This document shows, one piece after another, positions 42,917-54,326 of a stretch of 64,000 nucleotides of DNA. Each line of letters starts with the position of its first letter. Position 1 is the stretch's first letter. The translations under genes and the position numbers were made by a program. This stretch comes from Eretmocerus hayati (lineage: Eukaryota > Arthropoda > Insecta > Hymenoptera > Aphelinidae). The notes beneath the pieces are model-generated. The model worked only from the letters and a program-made list of their open reading frames with translations, was not told the DNA's origin and did no database searches. The stretch is taken from assembly GCA_029851415.1 (NCBI GenBank), contig CM056742.1, positions 17,373,380 through 17,437,379 of the forward strand, written 5' to 3'.

Positions 42917-43171
42917 TATCGTGTCTATTTCAACGTGAACCACCATAATGAGTATTTTCAAGTAATTCTTGTAGTCATGTCAGTTCTCTATTGATTCGAT
43001 CGACCATAGGAGAGTCACAAGTTATTTTTTCTAACTCATGTTTGTTCTCTTGATATTCCAACAAATTGTGTTTGCATCTCTATTCACACGTTGTGTATGA
43101 ATTGGAATTTCTATTTCGAGACGAGAGTGCACATGAGATATCCCAGAAGGCTCAGCTGCATTGTCAGGATC

Positions 43172-43645
43172 CTATAAGTAACCCATACGTTTCAAGTCCT
43201 GTCGACTGGCAGCGTCGATACCTACCATTCTTTTCTGATTGTAGTCCATAAGCAGCGTGTCAGGTACAGTTGCATGAACATTGGACATCAAGTACTTGCT
43301 ATCATTCTCTCCAAATGCCCCTGATCTTTTCGCCCGTAAGATTGCAGCCTTGTATAGATTGGGATAATTCCCGTGATCTATTTGCTCAATGTAAGGCAAG
43401 AGATAGATCCGAGCATAGCAGAATCTTCCTCTGTAATGAGCAGACAGCTCTTGGTGAACATCTAAAAAGTGGACTGTTTCCCTAGCTATAGTGGGAATTT
43501 CTGGGGTCCGGCAGCCGCCCGAGACAAAATCGTTCATGAGAAGAAAGGACCTCATGCCGTAATCCTTCCATACCATTAAAACCTGTGTTCCGAGATGGTC
43601 CAACCCTTGTGAGACAATTCTCGACATTTCTATGTTGTCATTCAT
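43172..43645 (-). pseudogene. Unidentified coding fragment
   Basis: Open frame of about 157 codons that I cannot assign. The text looks coding: varied, globular composition with blocks such as HYRGRFCYARIYLLPYIEQI and SNVHATVPDTLLMDYN. Its upstream part (GTQVLMVWKDYGM, then MNDFVSGG) recurs in decayed form at about 46806-46925 on the same strand. No splice structure or start context was convincing, so I treat it as a gene relic of unknown source. Confidence 0.35.
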
Positions 43646-44579
43646 TCATATTCTCGCGCATGCCTCAAATCGATTGACAATTTCTCCAAAAGAAGCCTTT
43701 GCCACAGTTCATGGCGGAAATGTTGTCAGAGGAGCTGTAGCGTAGTCTGTCTTGATAGCTTTTTCTCTCAAACTTACAATATTTGCTTGCATGCAAAATC
43801 TTCTACCTTGATCCTAGGTATTCCCTACGATTTGTCGGTTGGTCTACCGGTTTTGCCATGACACAAAAGCCAGCCATAATATGAAACATCATTTCAAAAT
43901 TCGCTTTTGTATTTATGCCTGCTGTTAGTGCCGCATAGACAGAAATCTCATCTGCACTAAGCTGACGACCACTCATTTGTTGAGAGCCAATCTGGAATAC
44001 CTAGCTATACATAAGATGATCATTGTGTTGTCACACGTAAAGAAATCGTCGGTTCCTCGTGCTAATAGACTTCAGGCCTCGGTCATATGGAATGAAGAGC
44101 TGGACCTCCTAAGGCTATAAAAGACTCACTTCAAATATTATAAGCCCGCCTGCTTTCGGAAGAAGAGCTGGCGGGCGGGGAGAGGCTCGTTTGTCATTTT
44201 GATGAGTGGAGGCTCACTTCTAGAGGAGGAATTACTTCCATGATTGGATTTTACGTCAACAGCTACGTGTGATTAGAATATAATCCATTCCATGCATGCA
44301 GTAACGGAGTTGGATCTATGGACTCCGCCAATATTTCTCTTCATTTTTGGCTAGATGTTATCCAAATTATTACCGATGTGGGTTAGAGCGGCGGAAGGCA
44401 TCGTATTTCTAGTTAGTTGGCTCACGATTCTTGTCCCGCAGAGTCATGTAACCAAATATGAAACTATTCTGATGACCCACGTTTATACCCGTGAAGTATT
44501 GACCGGGAGCTCGTGGAGTTGTTTTTGTGCCACATTTCATAAAGCCTGGAAAAGTACTAAAAATGTTGTTGTTGATGTA

Positions 44580-44755
44580 CACTCGCCGGACAAAATATCT
44601 GTACAAGCCATTTAGTGATTTTCACTTTTTGGGTTGGTATCGCCATGCATTCGTTCCATTTTCCGCGTTCCCTTAGCACGGAATGAGATAGGCCGTGCCA
44701 ACCTAAAAAGTAGAAATCACTAAATGGCTTGTACAGATATTTTGTCCAGCGAGGG
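44580..44755. mobile_element. 176-bp MITE, first of an abutting pair
   Basis: Terminal inverted repeats of about 60 bases (CACTCGCCGGACAAAATATC left; complement of CCCTCGCTGGACAAAATATC right), flanked by TA at 44578-44579 and 44756-44757. Centre about 55 bases. The termini share the core GGACAAAATAT with its neighbour. Confidence 0.7.
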
Positions 44756-44757
44756 TA

Positions 44758-45085
44758 CACTCATCGGACAAAATATTTGCACAAATTGGAATCATGCGTC
44801 GAGTGCCAAAAATTTTTGTTCTTCGCGAAAACTTTGCTTTCGCCGGCGTTCAACAAGGTTTTTGAGAAGAACGAAGTTTTTGGCACGAGACGCATATGCT
44901 GTTTTATACGTTGAGACGCGGAAACACGTAGTTTCCGCAAGCTTTGATACTACATTCCAACTCTGAAATATTGAGGATAAGGTTGCGATCATCAAAGCAC
45001 CGAAAACGGCCTTATCGATAGAGAAACAACAGCCTCGGGACAAAAAGCTCCTTGAGATTTGTGCAGATATTTTGTCCGGTTAGTG
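44758..45085. mobile_element. 328-bp MITE inside the Hsp70 relic
   Basis: Terminal repeats of about 33 bases (CACTCATCGGACAAAATATT left; complement of CACTAACCGGACAAAATATC right) with TA flanks at 44756-44757 and 45086-45087. The left TA is shared with the preceding MITE. An inner inverted pair (TGCCAAAAAT.. / ..TTTTTGGCA) occupies the middle. Confidence 0.7.
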
Positions 45086-45088
45086 TAC

Positions 45089-46402
45089 CTAACCTAAGCC
45101 CGTCGTCAGCGTCTGGGCGCTTTTTTGAAAATTGAATTATTAAATCTTTTTTCGGCACCACCACCACTTTTCCTTTACTATTTCTATAGCCAATGAAATG
45201 AGGTACTAAGTCTATGAGGAGAGAACCCCCGTTGCCATTCCACAAGGTGGATGCCTGTATCGCAGCCCCTATGGCAACTGCTTGGCCAGGATTTAGGCTT
45301 TGGTTTGGCATCATTTCAAAGAGATATTTTGGTTGCAGATGTACTTTTGGAATGGCGGTTGATCCACCTACGAGCACGACTTGATCAATCTTTCGGTCAA
45401 CTTTCGCCCGACACTCCTTAGTGATTTGTAGGGTCTTGGCGAATAGTTCGTCACACGCCTGTTCGAAGTCAGTTCGTGTAACCGTCATCTCGTAACACTT
45501 TTCTCCGAATTCTCTAAAGATGACAGTGCTCTGAGTACTTGATAGTCCACGCTTGGCTGATTCACAGGGAACCCTTAGACGAGCTTTGGTCACATCATTC
45601 GTTGTGAAATCCATTTTGTGATCAGTAAGGTACCTTGAACTGACATGCTCAAAAAGGAGTTGAGTGAAGTCTTCTCCGACGAGATGCACATCACCTCCTT
45701 AGGTTACAACGGTATACATACCATCAGAGACTTGAATGACAGATACATCAAAAGTACCGCCTTCGAGATCAAAAGCGAGAGTCATCTGAGTCCCTGGCTT
45801 TTCCAATCCAAAACTCATAGCAGCAGCCGTTGGTTCATCAACTATGCGAACGCTCTTGAAACCAGCTTTACAACCTGCAGCTGAAGTAGCAGATCATTCA
45901 AGAGCACCAAAATACGCTGGCATTGTGATGACAGCTGAGATGGTTTCACAATTGAGCTCCTTCTGAGCATTCTCCCTCAATGACTTCAACATCAAACTGC
46001 CGGCTTGTTCAGGTGTGACGATTTTTTAAATCCCACCCTGAAGTTCGAGCTCAAATACAGCTGCCTTCTCCTGATTGATCACCCTGAAAAGAATCATCAC
46101 TTCCGGATGTTTATACTTCCGGCCCATGAAACGCTTGAGAAGTAATAGTGATTGGCAAGGTTTTCTGAGTCCTATTTTTTTTTGCTGGACTACCAATAGT
46201 GACCTCTTTAATTGAATCCCACGGGAAGTAGAGAAAACTTGGGGTGTTTGGCTCATTCATATCGTTCAGAATGACTTCAGGAACAGAGTCAGGCTTTTTC
46301 TACCACGCTCATACAACAATATGTGGTTCCAGGAGCAATCCCAATTCCTACTTCATTTGGATGCGCATGGCATCCTCCAACTTCCTCTTCATCACTTACC
46401 AT
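45089..46402 (-). pseudogene. Hsp70-family pseudogene
   Basis: Minus-strand remains of a cytosolic-type Hsp70 chaperone. A start-like ATG at 46402 leads to a nucleotide-binding GTTYCC block. Later pieces include ITMPAYFGALE, IVDEPTAAAMSFGLEKPGTQ, FDLEGGTFDVSVI, a GEDFTQLL block and VVLVGGSTAIPK. These lie in different frames with at least two internal stops (for example after YFGALE and after TVVT) and frameshifts. Coding similarity fades near 45090, where a MITE pair interrupts, and the substrate-binding domain is not recognisable. The longest open piece covers the second half of the ATPase domain. No introns are evident; this also fits an intronless Hsp70 parent. Confidence 0.85.
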
Positions 46403-46805
46403 TTTGGTAAGTGATAAGTTCGCAGTCCATCCCCTGAATTCATGGCCAGGACTGCCAATGGATGCCTGACTTCGACTAGTTAATCACAGGTGGTCCTTCA
46501 ATAGCTCCAACTGCAAAAGAACTGCGAAATTCCTTATTATCACCACGAAGTGTGGTCAACAAAGAGAGCAAGAGAAGAAGTCGCTCCTGCTTTGGAGCAG
46601 CATCAGTCACACCTTTCCCTGTGGAAATCTCAATTTCCCAGCTGATGCTCACTAGGATACGACCGTGCAACTATAGGGGGACCACCAGACCAGTGGGTAA
46701 ATTCTTTCTCAAAAAAACCTCTGCTCGTGATATGGAGATAGCTCCTGATGAAGATCCGAAAATTGCACCAGCATCTCGTGTAATTGTTAGAATTTTCAGG
46801 GCTCT

Positions 46806-47953
46806 ACACCCCGCCTGACAAAAAGTCATTCATAGGTATGACAGATCCCATCCCATAGTCCTTTCATACCACGAGCACTTGTGTTCTCAAATGTCCTAGT
46901 ACGTATGAGGAAGTTTGGAATGTTTTCCATTGGTTACTGGAATTGACTATCTTCCAGTTTCTAGTTTTTTTTCCCCGAGCTCAATAGGAACTGATAAGGA
47001 CGATCTTGGATCTTCTACAAATTTCTCCATGATGTTCTGACCATGTTTTACTGATGATACAAATGATGAAATGGAGTTTGTGACCTCATCTAGTTTTGTT
47101 GTAATAATCATTGTTACTATTATTAGACATTATTGATGGAGACATATACACGACCGATCAAATGTCTCAATACACCTGGAAAGCTAACTGATCTTCAGAG
47201 CTGGGTATCTCAGAACTTATTGGTCGTAGAAAGCTCTGCGTGGTCGCATTTTGCAGCTGATATCGAGGTTTTCCAAATTTAGTTACGTATTTCCCGTCCC
47301 GCGTATTATACCAGAGACACACGAGTCAGCAACATAATTTTTTCGCTATTTTGCAGTCAAGGTACGAACGCCTGATTGTGATAATCCACATGGATATTCC
47401 ACCACACTAGTTGAATTCTCCATTCAACCAGTTCGTTGGAGTTTTACCTAGCTCCGCTCCTAGGCCGATGCTTTCGAGAACATCATCAATCAATCGCACA
47501 ATCGCAATTCGTGATAGAAGCATGGGAGATCCATCAACTAGAAAATTGTCAGATCCATACGTAAAAAGAAACTCACCCAAAAGTGTGGCTCTCGATGGAG
47601 TTCGGTCTAACAACAGTTCCTCGTAATTTTGACGTGAGAATCGATGTTACATGGGTATTTCTTACAAACGAAGCAAATATTCTGATGTATAAAGTGAAAA
47701 TCGTATAAAGTGGAAATCGGGTTTCACGTATGAGAGAGGATAAAACACTATCGCTTGCAGCACCAAAAATGAGATCCATCATGAACGAAAAGCCAATTCG
47801 TCTCGAAGCACTCATGTAGTAGACCCACTTGATGCTTACTACCAAACGATGCACCACTGCCTCAAACTCGTTCAAATCATTTGTGGGATTTGCCACCAAT
47901 TCACGTTCTAGTCTGCTCTGTTTCGAACATTGTGACCTGTAAAGAAGAGCCAT
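46806..47953 (-). pseudogene. Decayed unidentified coding fragments
   Basis: Near 46806-46925 the minus strand reads LRTQVLVV, stop, KDYGM, then MNDFLSGG, a broken copy of the fragment at 43172-43645. Frames at 47407-47613 and 47573-47953 (for example FTYGSDNFLVDGSPMLLSRI and VYYMSASRRIGFSFMMDLIF) overlap in different frames and look like one frameshifted gene. No family recognised. Confidence 0.3.
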
Positions 47954-50900
47954 TTCAATTCTATTCGGGATAGATACCTCATTTCTTTCTTACTGTGTTC
48001 GTGGTATTGACTCCCCTTTATTTAGTTACTGAAAATATCGAGGGCAATTCTTATTGGGTTTGAGCTTCCGCCCTGTTTTGTATTGAGCGGCCCATCACCT
48101 CAAATGTTTTCATCATGCCGCAAACAGCTTGGTGAATTATTTAATCATCTCGCCAAACATTTTGATGTGCTCATTAAATACGAATACAAAAAACCATGAT
48201 CCGGCACCCATACTCCCACGATACAGAAAAGCCTACGTATCTCTATACCTGATAAACCGCGGGAACCACCGGTGGGTCCAGCTGTTTATAAGAGGTCTCA
48301 GTGTACACCCAACGACGTAGACTTATCCAATGACTTATTTAGCAATTTTTCACCGTTTGGTATGACTCTGGAAACATCTGTGCAAGTCAGTTTCGGTGTA
48401 GAGCTTGATTTCGATGAGCCAGCGCAAAATCGCCGTTTTAATCTCAATTTTTCGTCAAAATTACGAGACCGAGGGTAAAAAGATGCTATTCTCTACTTGT
48501 ACTCTAAATTTCTCAACGTACCTTAGCTCATTTTGAAGCTTAGATCGAAAACTACAGTTTAAGACGAAATTCGCATAGTTTGAGCAATTATCACGGATTT
48601 ATATATGGTGCTGCAGCCAAGGTACAAACGCCTGCAAATTTTGGAGAGGTTGTTGGATCGCTATGAGATTAATGACATCTTCAAGCCCATGAGAAGACCT
48701 TTGACTTCCGTTTTTGAACGTCTCTCAAAGTGGTTCTGGTTTCGAGATCCAACTGATCCAGTGAGGGTGTTTTTTCCCTCATAAATTCAAAGATTGATGA
48801 GAAACAGCCCAGTTCAAGGTCGGTAGCAGGGTGTCCACCGGTCCTTGAAAACCTGGAAAACCTGGAAATCTCCTTGATTTTTTTTCACGTCCTGAAATCC
48901 CTGGAAAAATCCCCAAATACCCCGAAAAATCCTTGAAATTCCGGCTTTACTTGTAAAATCCTTGAAAAAATTCTCGGCGAACATTCGATCAGAAAGTCTT
49001 ACCTCTTATTCAACTACGCACAACATTCAAAGCGAATCTCGATAGTTGTGATTATCCGAAACTCGAGCCCGAGACTGTAACACTCATTGTAGCTATGGTT
49101 CTTATCTCGTGGAGCGCCTTATGGTCTCGGCCCCGGTTGATTCTTTGCGGATCAGGTATCAAGAGGGCCGCAACCGTCGCCGTCACCATCTATAGATTCT
49201 TCTCGAAGAAGTCGCAAATATTCCCTTCTTCTTTGAGTGAATTGTTTAATATATCCCTTCTATTCGTCGGATCGTGCCCTGACGGCGACTTGCGCGTAAT
49301 CAGCAAGCTCTTCCGGCATGCTGACAGTCTTGGACAGTCTGCTGGAAGAATTCTAAACTTACAGCTAATAGATGGAGGCACGGGTTCTATTTCTCGACTA
49401 TTTTGTGATCCATTCTATAATATTGTTGATATTCATACTATGTTGTTTGTCAGTCTTCCGTTCTGAGGTAGAATTGGGTAATCATCTTTTGTTTGTTCCT
49501 CTGGGTCGATCCAGCGTGATGTCCTTAATTTACTTGATTATTGTGTAAATCAAAAGGCGCGGTAGCGCCTTGCTGGCGAGTATATACAAAAAAAACTCGC
49601 AGCGCTGCCGTGCCTTATATACGCCAAGTTGGGGTTTTTTAACCTCTCATTTTTCTTCGATCTTAGATATTATGGGTTTTCGTGGGTACCAACTGCGATG
49701 CGATCTATTAGTAGCGAGTTTGGTCAAAACTCTATCTAAACACTATCTTGTTTTATCGAGATACCCATCAACAGCTTTGTTCCTCGACTCACAAATTCGG
49801 GACCCTCGCTGACAAAATTTGCCGTGGATTTTCGTCTCCCGTCAGTTTCGAGATTCGACTCATCTCGAAGTCGACACTGTGTCGGTGTGAGGCACAGATT
49901 TGTGTGCGTGAGTCTAATTATTGTGCTGTTGTTATCGTCAGCATCAGCACACGCATTGACACGTATCATTAGCAGACCATATTCACAATTCCAGATATTC
50001 TGTACCGGACGAGTGTCTAATCGTAATTGTTGGTGTACTAGTAAAAGAAGCCGCCTGATGTATGCATATAATATGCTCTCTTGTAACAGTGATTTTAAAA
50101 ATGATGGCCTGATGGCCAAGATTGTGCCATTCTTGCCGTTGTGCATCAGTGCAAGGTGAATTGTCAAGAATAATTTTCAAACATATTTGGAGAGTTTGTG
50201 ATGCATGGGTCCCATCAATCTACATTTTATCAGTAAATTGACTTTCACTTCCTCCGATACTTGAGACAGACCTAACTGTGAAGATAAATTGTGTATTTCA
50301 AGTTCATAATCTACTCTAGTGAGAGAATTCCATTGCAACCAATGTATTATCATTCAAGCTACTTCTCGTATCTCACCAAAATCCTTTCCAGGTCCAACAC
50401 AAAAGGAATCATCACTCACATTTAGATGTTGTGAGAAATGTGAGATTGGTCAGTCCTATTAGTGACTGTCCATGAAACAGTTGTTGTGATATGTGTGGTG
50501 ATCTCTGGTGCTGATCTAATCAATTTTACACAACACACTTTCATTGCACATCACTGTACAGACTAGTCTTGGCTAGACTTTTAATCTTGATTTATGGGTC
50601 ACAGCTGTCTTGACGTGGCACTTACATTCTTGCTAAAGATTTCATCAACAGCTAACAGGCAAACGTCAATCCCCAAATAGGTCTAATTATGTTTAGGGTT
50701 CATCTGATTCATCAAAATCATTATTGAGAGAGATTAGCACATTAACGCTCTTAGAGAAAATGGTTAGGTTCAACTTGGAAAAATTCAGGGCGGAGAAGTC
50801 AATCAACATAGAAACTGGATCCACACATTCATCCAGATGTACTTTGAGGATCATTCTGTCTGGCATCAAAGCTCTTCTCACATGACGCTACTGAATCTCC

Positions 50901-51447
50901 ATTCTCAAAATGAGATCCCACGCAGCACTTGAACTTCTTAAGTGTCACAATTAATCAATGTCCTAGTTAAAATTTGTTCAAGTTTTTGGTTTTCGAATAG
51001 TGTTGAGAAACATATGTATTGTCATAATTCCATGTTTCATGTGTTAGTCACCCATTAGTTGGTCATTTTGGTGGTTGGGACCCTCTCTTCTTGGAGAGCG
51101 GATGAACCAACTCGTGTAGGGAATTTTCACAATCCAGAAGTCTCTCATCAACTAATTACCTTTTACTATTACAAGTAGAGTTGGAAATTTTTGCATCAAC
51201 TCAAGTTAAATTTCATGAACTAATTCCAAGTTTTGCTATCAAAAACAAAAAGTTGTACTGCTCCAGATTCTGTTGCTTGGGATTCAAAAACATTCATCTT
51301 GGAATGTAGGACACTGCTGTTCATTGGGGGGATGATTTTTAGGAATAACATATAGATAAGTGTTTTTGTTTTTTGTTCATGTTACTATTCACAGCTTATA
51401 TTTGTCAATCTAGGAATTTTCAATCATCACCATAGCCAAGTGCTGAA
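47954..51447. other. No supported gene; accessory DNA
   Basis: Only short frames without splice support or family resemblance. A run of CCTGGAAA/CCTTGAAA-like words lies at about 48840-48970, and a GGCGCGGTAGCGCC hairpin near 49556. The local sequence looks like old repeat DNA. Confidence 0.35.
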
Positions 51448-52249
51448 ATCTTTCCCTCTCCCACTTTACTTTTTCCAAAAGTCTAACTTGGCGAGTATCA
51501 CCATCCTTTCCCCCCATAACTCCATCTGAGATCAAAGTATGAATTTCAATTCTTGAGGGTCATGAGATCATCAGGCGAAACATGTCGAGTAACTTTTTAC
51601 CAAAATCTAAACGTCAAACGAATGGAGAGAGATTAAAGAATATTGATTTCAATTCTTGAGAGTCACGAGATCAGGGGAAGTATGTCGAGTGATTGTTTTG
51701 CAAAATCTGAATGTGAAATGCATGGAGAATGATTGATTACATTACAATCTGATTAAATCTGTAAGTTTGACTCAACTTGAGTTACTCACCATCTTTACTG
51801 ACGTCCAATGTGGAACGATCAATTCTGGATTAAATTTTCTTACTCCTGTTTTTTTATTGGTCTGGATAGATTATTACTTCCTATATACTTTAAGGAAAAG
51901 AGAGATGGTGAGTAACTCAAGTTGAGTCAAACTTACAGATTTAATCAGATTGTAATGTAATCAATCATTCTCCATGCATTTCACATTCAGATTTTGCAAA
52001 ACAATCACTCGACATACTTCCCCTGATCTCGTGACTCTCAAGAATTGAAATCAATATTCTTTAATCTCTCTCCATTCGTTTGACGTTTAGATTTTGGTAA
52101 AAAGTTACTCGACATGTTTCGCCTGATGATCTCATGACCCTCAAGAATTGAAATTCATACTTTGATCTCAGATGGAGTTATGGGGGGAAAGGATGGTGAT
52201 ACTCGCCAAGTTAGACTTTTGGAAAAAGTAAAGTGGGAGAGGGAAAGAT
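51448..52249. repeat. Palindrome with 347-base arms
   Basis: Left arm 51448-51794 and right arm 51903-52249 are reverse complements with no mismatch in the stretches I compared, separated by a 108-base loop. There are no tandem subrepeats and no open frame. Such identity means a recent origin, gene conversion, or active maintenance. The right arm ends about 280 bases from the viral-type phospholipase A2 gene. Confidence 0.9.
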
Positions 52250-52527
52250 ATTCTTTACAACTAGTTGGCTTGAAAGTTGTATTGCCAATATTATTCCCAT
52301 TTTTTGGTTTGAGTATAATTTTCACTCGATTTCTTTCCACAATTTTATAAAACTATGACAAATTATAATGTCATAGTAAATGAACAGAAATACGATATTT
52401 TATAATGTCACAGTAAAAAAAATGAATAACTACAGATATATCATAATTTTGCCGTCATTTTCTGACGTTAATGATAATCGTTTGCTTATATTGATTCCTT
52501 TCTTAGAGGGAGTTTACATTTCCCAAA

Positions 52528-52944
52528 CTACTGCCTAAATGATATTGAGGTTATGTAGCCTCCAAGCCTCTTATCTAGCCTTGAAGAAAGTTTACGTTTC
52601 CTCTTCACAAGTCCCATTCCAAACCTCCGTTTTCCTCGCATTGCTGCTACCACTCCCTTTGCAGCAATCCTTTCAAAAAATCCACCCTCTTTCGCCCGTT
52701 TTTCAGCAATATTTTGTAGATCTAAGTCTGCAGCGTGCCGATCTTTGGGGTCCTTGAACTTTGAGTACTTAATATCGTGATCCCTGCAAGCTTGATCAAG
52801 TTTATTAATCCCAAGGTCATCTCTAGCCAATCTTTTATGAAGTTTCGTTCCTGGACCACAAAAGTTGTAGCCAGGAATGTGGAGTTCAAATGGAAGACTG
52901 TTAATAGCAGAATTCACAAGACCTTTTCCTCGGAGTGACTGCAT
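52528..52944 (-). CDS. Virus-derived phospholipase A2 (parvoviral VP1-like) protein
   Basis: 138 codons with an ATG start and intact frame. Residues 25-35 carry the calcium-loop pattern (GYNFCGPGTKL), and residues 50-60 the catalytic helix (DQACRDHDIKY, His56-Asp57), the arrangement in the parvovirus VP1-unique region and in adintovirus-type homologues. The C-terminus is very basic (KRKRKLSSRLDKR), fitting a DNA-binding or nuclear-targeting tail. Family role: membrane breach during virion entry. It is transcribed away from the neighbouring ATPase gene, with about 115 bases between them. It could be a captured viral gene or part of an integrated element; key residues are intact. Confidence 0.85.
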   Translation of the reverse strand: MQSLRGKGLVNSAINSLPFELHIPGYNFCGPGTKLHKRLARDDLGINKLDQACRDHDIKYSKFKDPKDRHAADLDLQNIAEKRAKEGGFFERIAAKGVVAAMRGKRRFGMGLVKRKRKLSSRLDKRLGGYITSISFRQ

Positions 52945-53058
52945 TACATGCTTCCAATCGAAAGATCACAAGACAACTGGTTCATGAAACGATTGTGATA
53001 GATTATTTATTATTGGTTCAAACCTAATTCACCTCAGTATGTGTCAGTGTGAGCTAAC

Positions 53059-53874
53059 GTGCGACTTGTTCCTCAACCAGAAAAAATATCCCTCATCAAG
53101 GTGGATGATTCCACATTTGATGGAAAGGGGGTTAGACGACATGGGAAATTATTACCTGAAACCATAAGGGCGATTGTAGCAGGTCCATCAAATGTGGGTA
53201 AGACGACTTTAATATTGTCGTTGATAGTCAGCCCAAATGGTCTCAATTTCAATAATATCTACGTTTACTCAAAATCATTGAATCAACCGAAATACAAGTT
53301 CTTAGAAAAAGTTATGGAGTCTCTATCAGATACAGGTATAAAATATTTCACCTTCAGAGAAAATTCAGATATTATCGAACCTCATAATGCACTCAAAAAT
53401 AGTATCTTCGTTTTTGATGACGTTGTGTTGGATAAGCAAAGAACAGTGGAGGAATATTATAGCATGGGACGTCACAGAAACTTTGATTCGTTTTTTCTAG
53501 CCCAGTCGTATGCTTCGATTCCGAAGCATCTTGTACGTGATAATGCAAATCTAATCTACCTATTTAGACAAGACGATGGAAATTTGAAACATGTTTACAA
53601 TAATCACGTGGGAACAGATGTGACCTTCGAAACATTCAAAAAACTATGTTCTGTTTGTTGGAACCGAGAATATGGATTCATCACCATTTCAAAAGACGAT
53701 GCGATGAACAAGGGTCGCTACCGATCCCAATTCAGTGATTATATCAAACTCGATTCGAATCAGTCGTGTTTGAAACGCCATCATGTCAAGACCAACGAAG
53801 ACGAGGGCGGAGAATGTGGTGAAATGAGTGTGAAAAGAGAAAAAAGAAAAAAAAAACTAGTGAGGAAGATTTGA
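53059..53874 (+). CDS. Virus-type DNA-packaging ATPase (adintovirus/Maverick, FtsK-HerA)
   Basis: 271 codons without stops. A Walker A motif at 42-50 (GPSNVGKTT) and Walker B at about 114-120 (FVFDD) are preceded by the conserved opening RHGKLLPETIRAIV. Downstream are HRNFDSFFLAQSYASIPKHL and NANLIYLF, matching packaging ATPases of adintoviruses, Mavericks and related viruses, which load DNA into capsids. The expected initiator codon is GTG, and an in-frame TGA lies three codons upstream, so no ATG start is available unless a spliced 5' exon exists. The last 20 residues are lysine-rich and follow an A10 run at 53847-53856, where the frame of the next gene begins. Confidence 0.88.
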   Translation: MRLVPQPEKISLIKVDDSTFDGKGVRRHGKLLPETIRAIVAGPSNVGKTTLILSLIVSPNGLNFNNIYVYSKSLNQPKYKFLEKVMESLSDTGIKYFTFRENSDIIEPHNALKNSIFVFDDVVLDKQRTVEEYYSMGRHRNFDSFFLAQSYASIPKHLVRDNANLIYLFRQDDGNLKHVYNNHVGTDVTFETFKKLCSVCWNREYGFITISKDDAMNKGRYRSQFSDYIKLDSNQSCLKRHHVKTNEDEGGECGEMSVKREKRKKKLVRKI

Positions 53875-54313
53875 AACATCAAATCCGTCATACTTCACAG
53901 ATGATTAGGAAAAAACATCAAGCCTATAGACAAGGAAAAACCGAAGATCTCAATTTAAATCTGGAACACTTACAACCTATTGTTCAACCTTTGGAAAAAC
54001 TCATAACCTTGAACAAAAATAACGTTGAAAATATTGTAAAAAAAAAAAAATTTTCGGTGAATATGGTGGGTGTGATCAATCATTTGGGAAAGATGATGAT
54101 GTTGAAGATGATGACGATGATCAATATGAAGATGCACAAAAGTCAGATGACGATGTCCAGATCAGACCAGTGAGCATTCAAGAAATTCCCAGGAAATCCA
54201 GTTTTGGAGAGCAACAATTGGGTGTGGCCTTGAGTGAACTAAAAAAAAATAATAAGAGGGTATTAGAATCACCATTCATCCTGCAGGAACCAAAAAAAGA
54301 CAAAGAAGAGTAG
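53862..54313 (+). pseudogene. Frameshifted basic/acidic viral-type protein
   Basis: Overlapping the ATPase end, one frame gives a basic helical segment (QMIRKKHQAYRQGK, then LQPIVQPLEKLI). At an A13 run (54038-54050) the sense continues in another frame as a strongly acidic stretch (GKDDDVEDDDDDQYED) and SSFGEQQLGVALSEL up to a TAG at 54311-54313. A basic N-terminal helix followed by this linker usually precedes the DUF8207-like domain in insect virus-type proteins, so this and the next entry may be halves of one ancestral gene. Confidence 0.5.
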
Positions 54314-54326
54314 CAACAGAAGTTTG

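Noticed and set aside
45089..46402. A working Hsp70 gene
   Set aside because: Stops and frameshifts break the ATPase domain and the substrate-binding domain is not recognisable.
49736..50167. 143-codon minus-strand frame and overlapping plus-strand frames near 49.8 kb
   Set aside because: Conflicting frames on both strands, odd composition, no splice sites or recognisable motif.
52528..52944. A simple endogenous densovirus insertion
   Set aside because: The PLA2 motif alone would fit, but the neighbouring FtsK/HerA packaging ATPase and DUF8207-like gene point to an adintovirus/Maverick-type source; no parvovirus NS1 helicase was seen.
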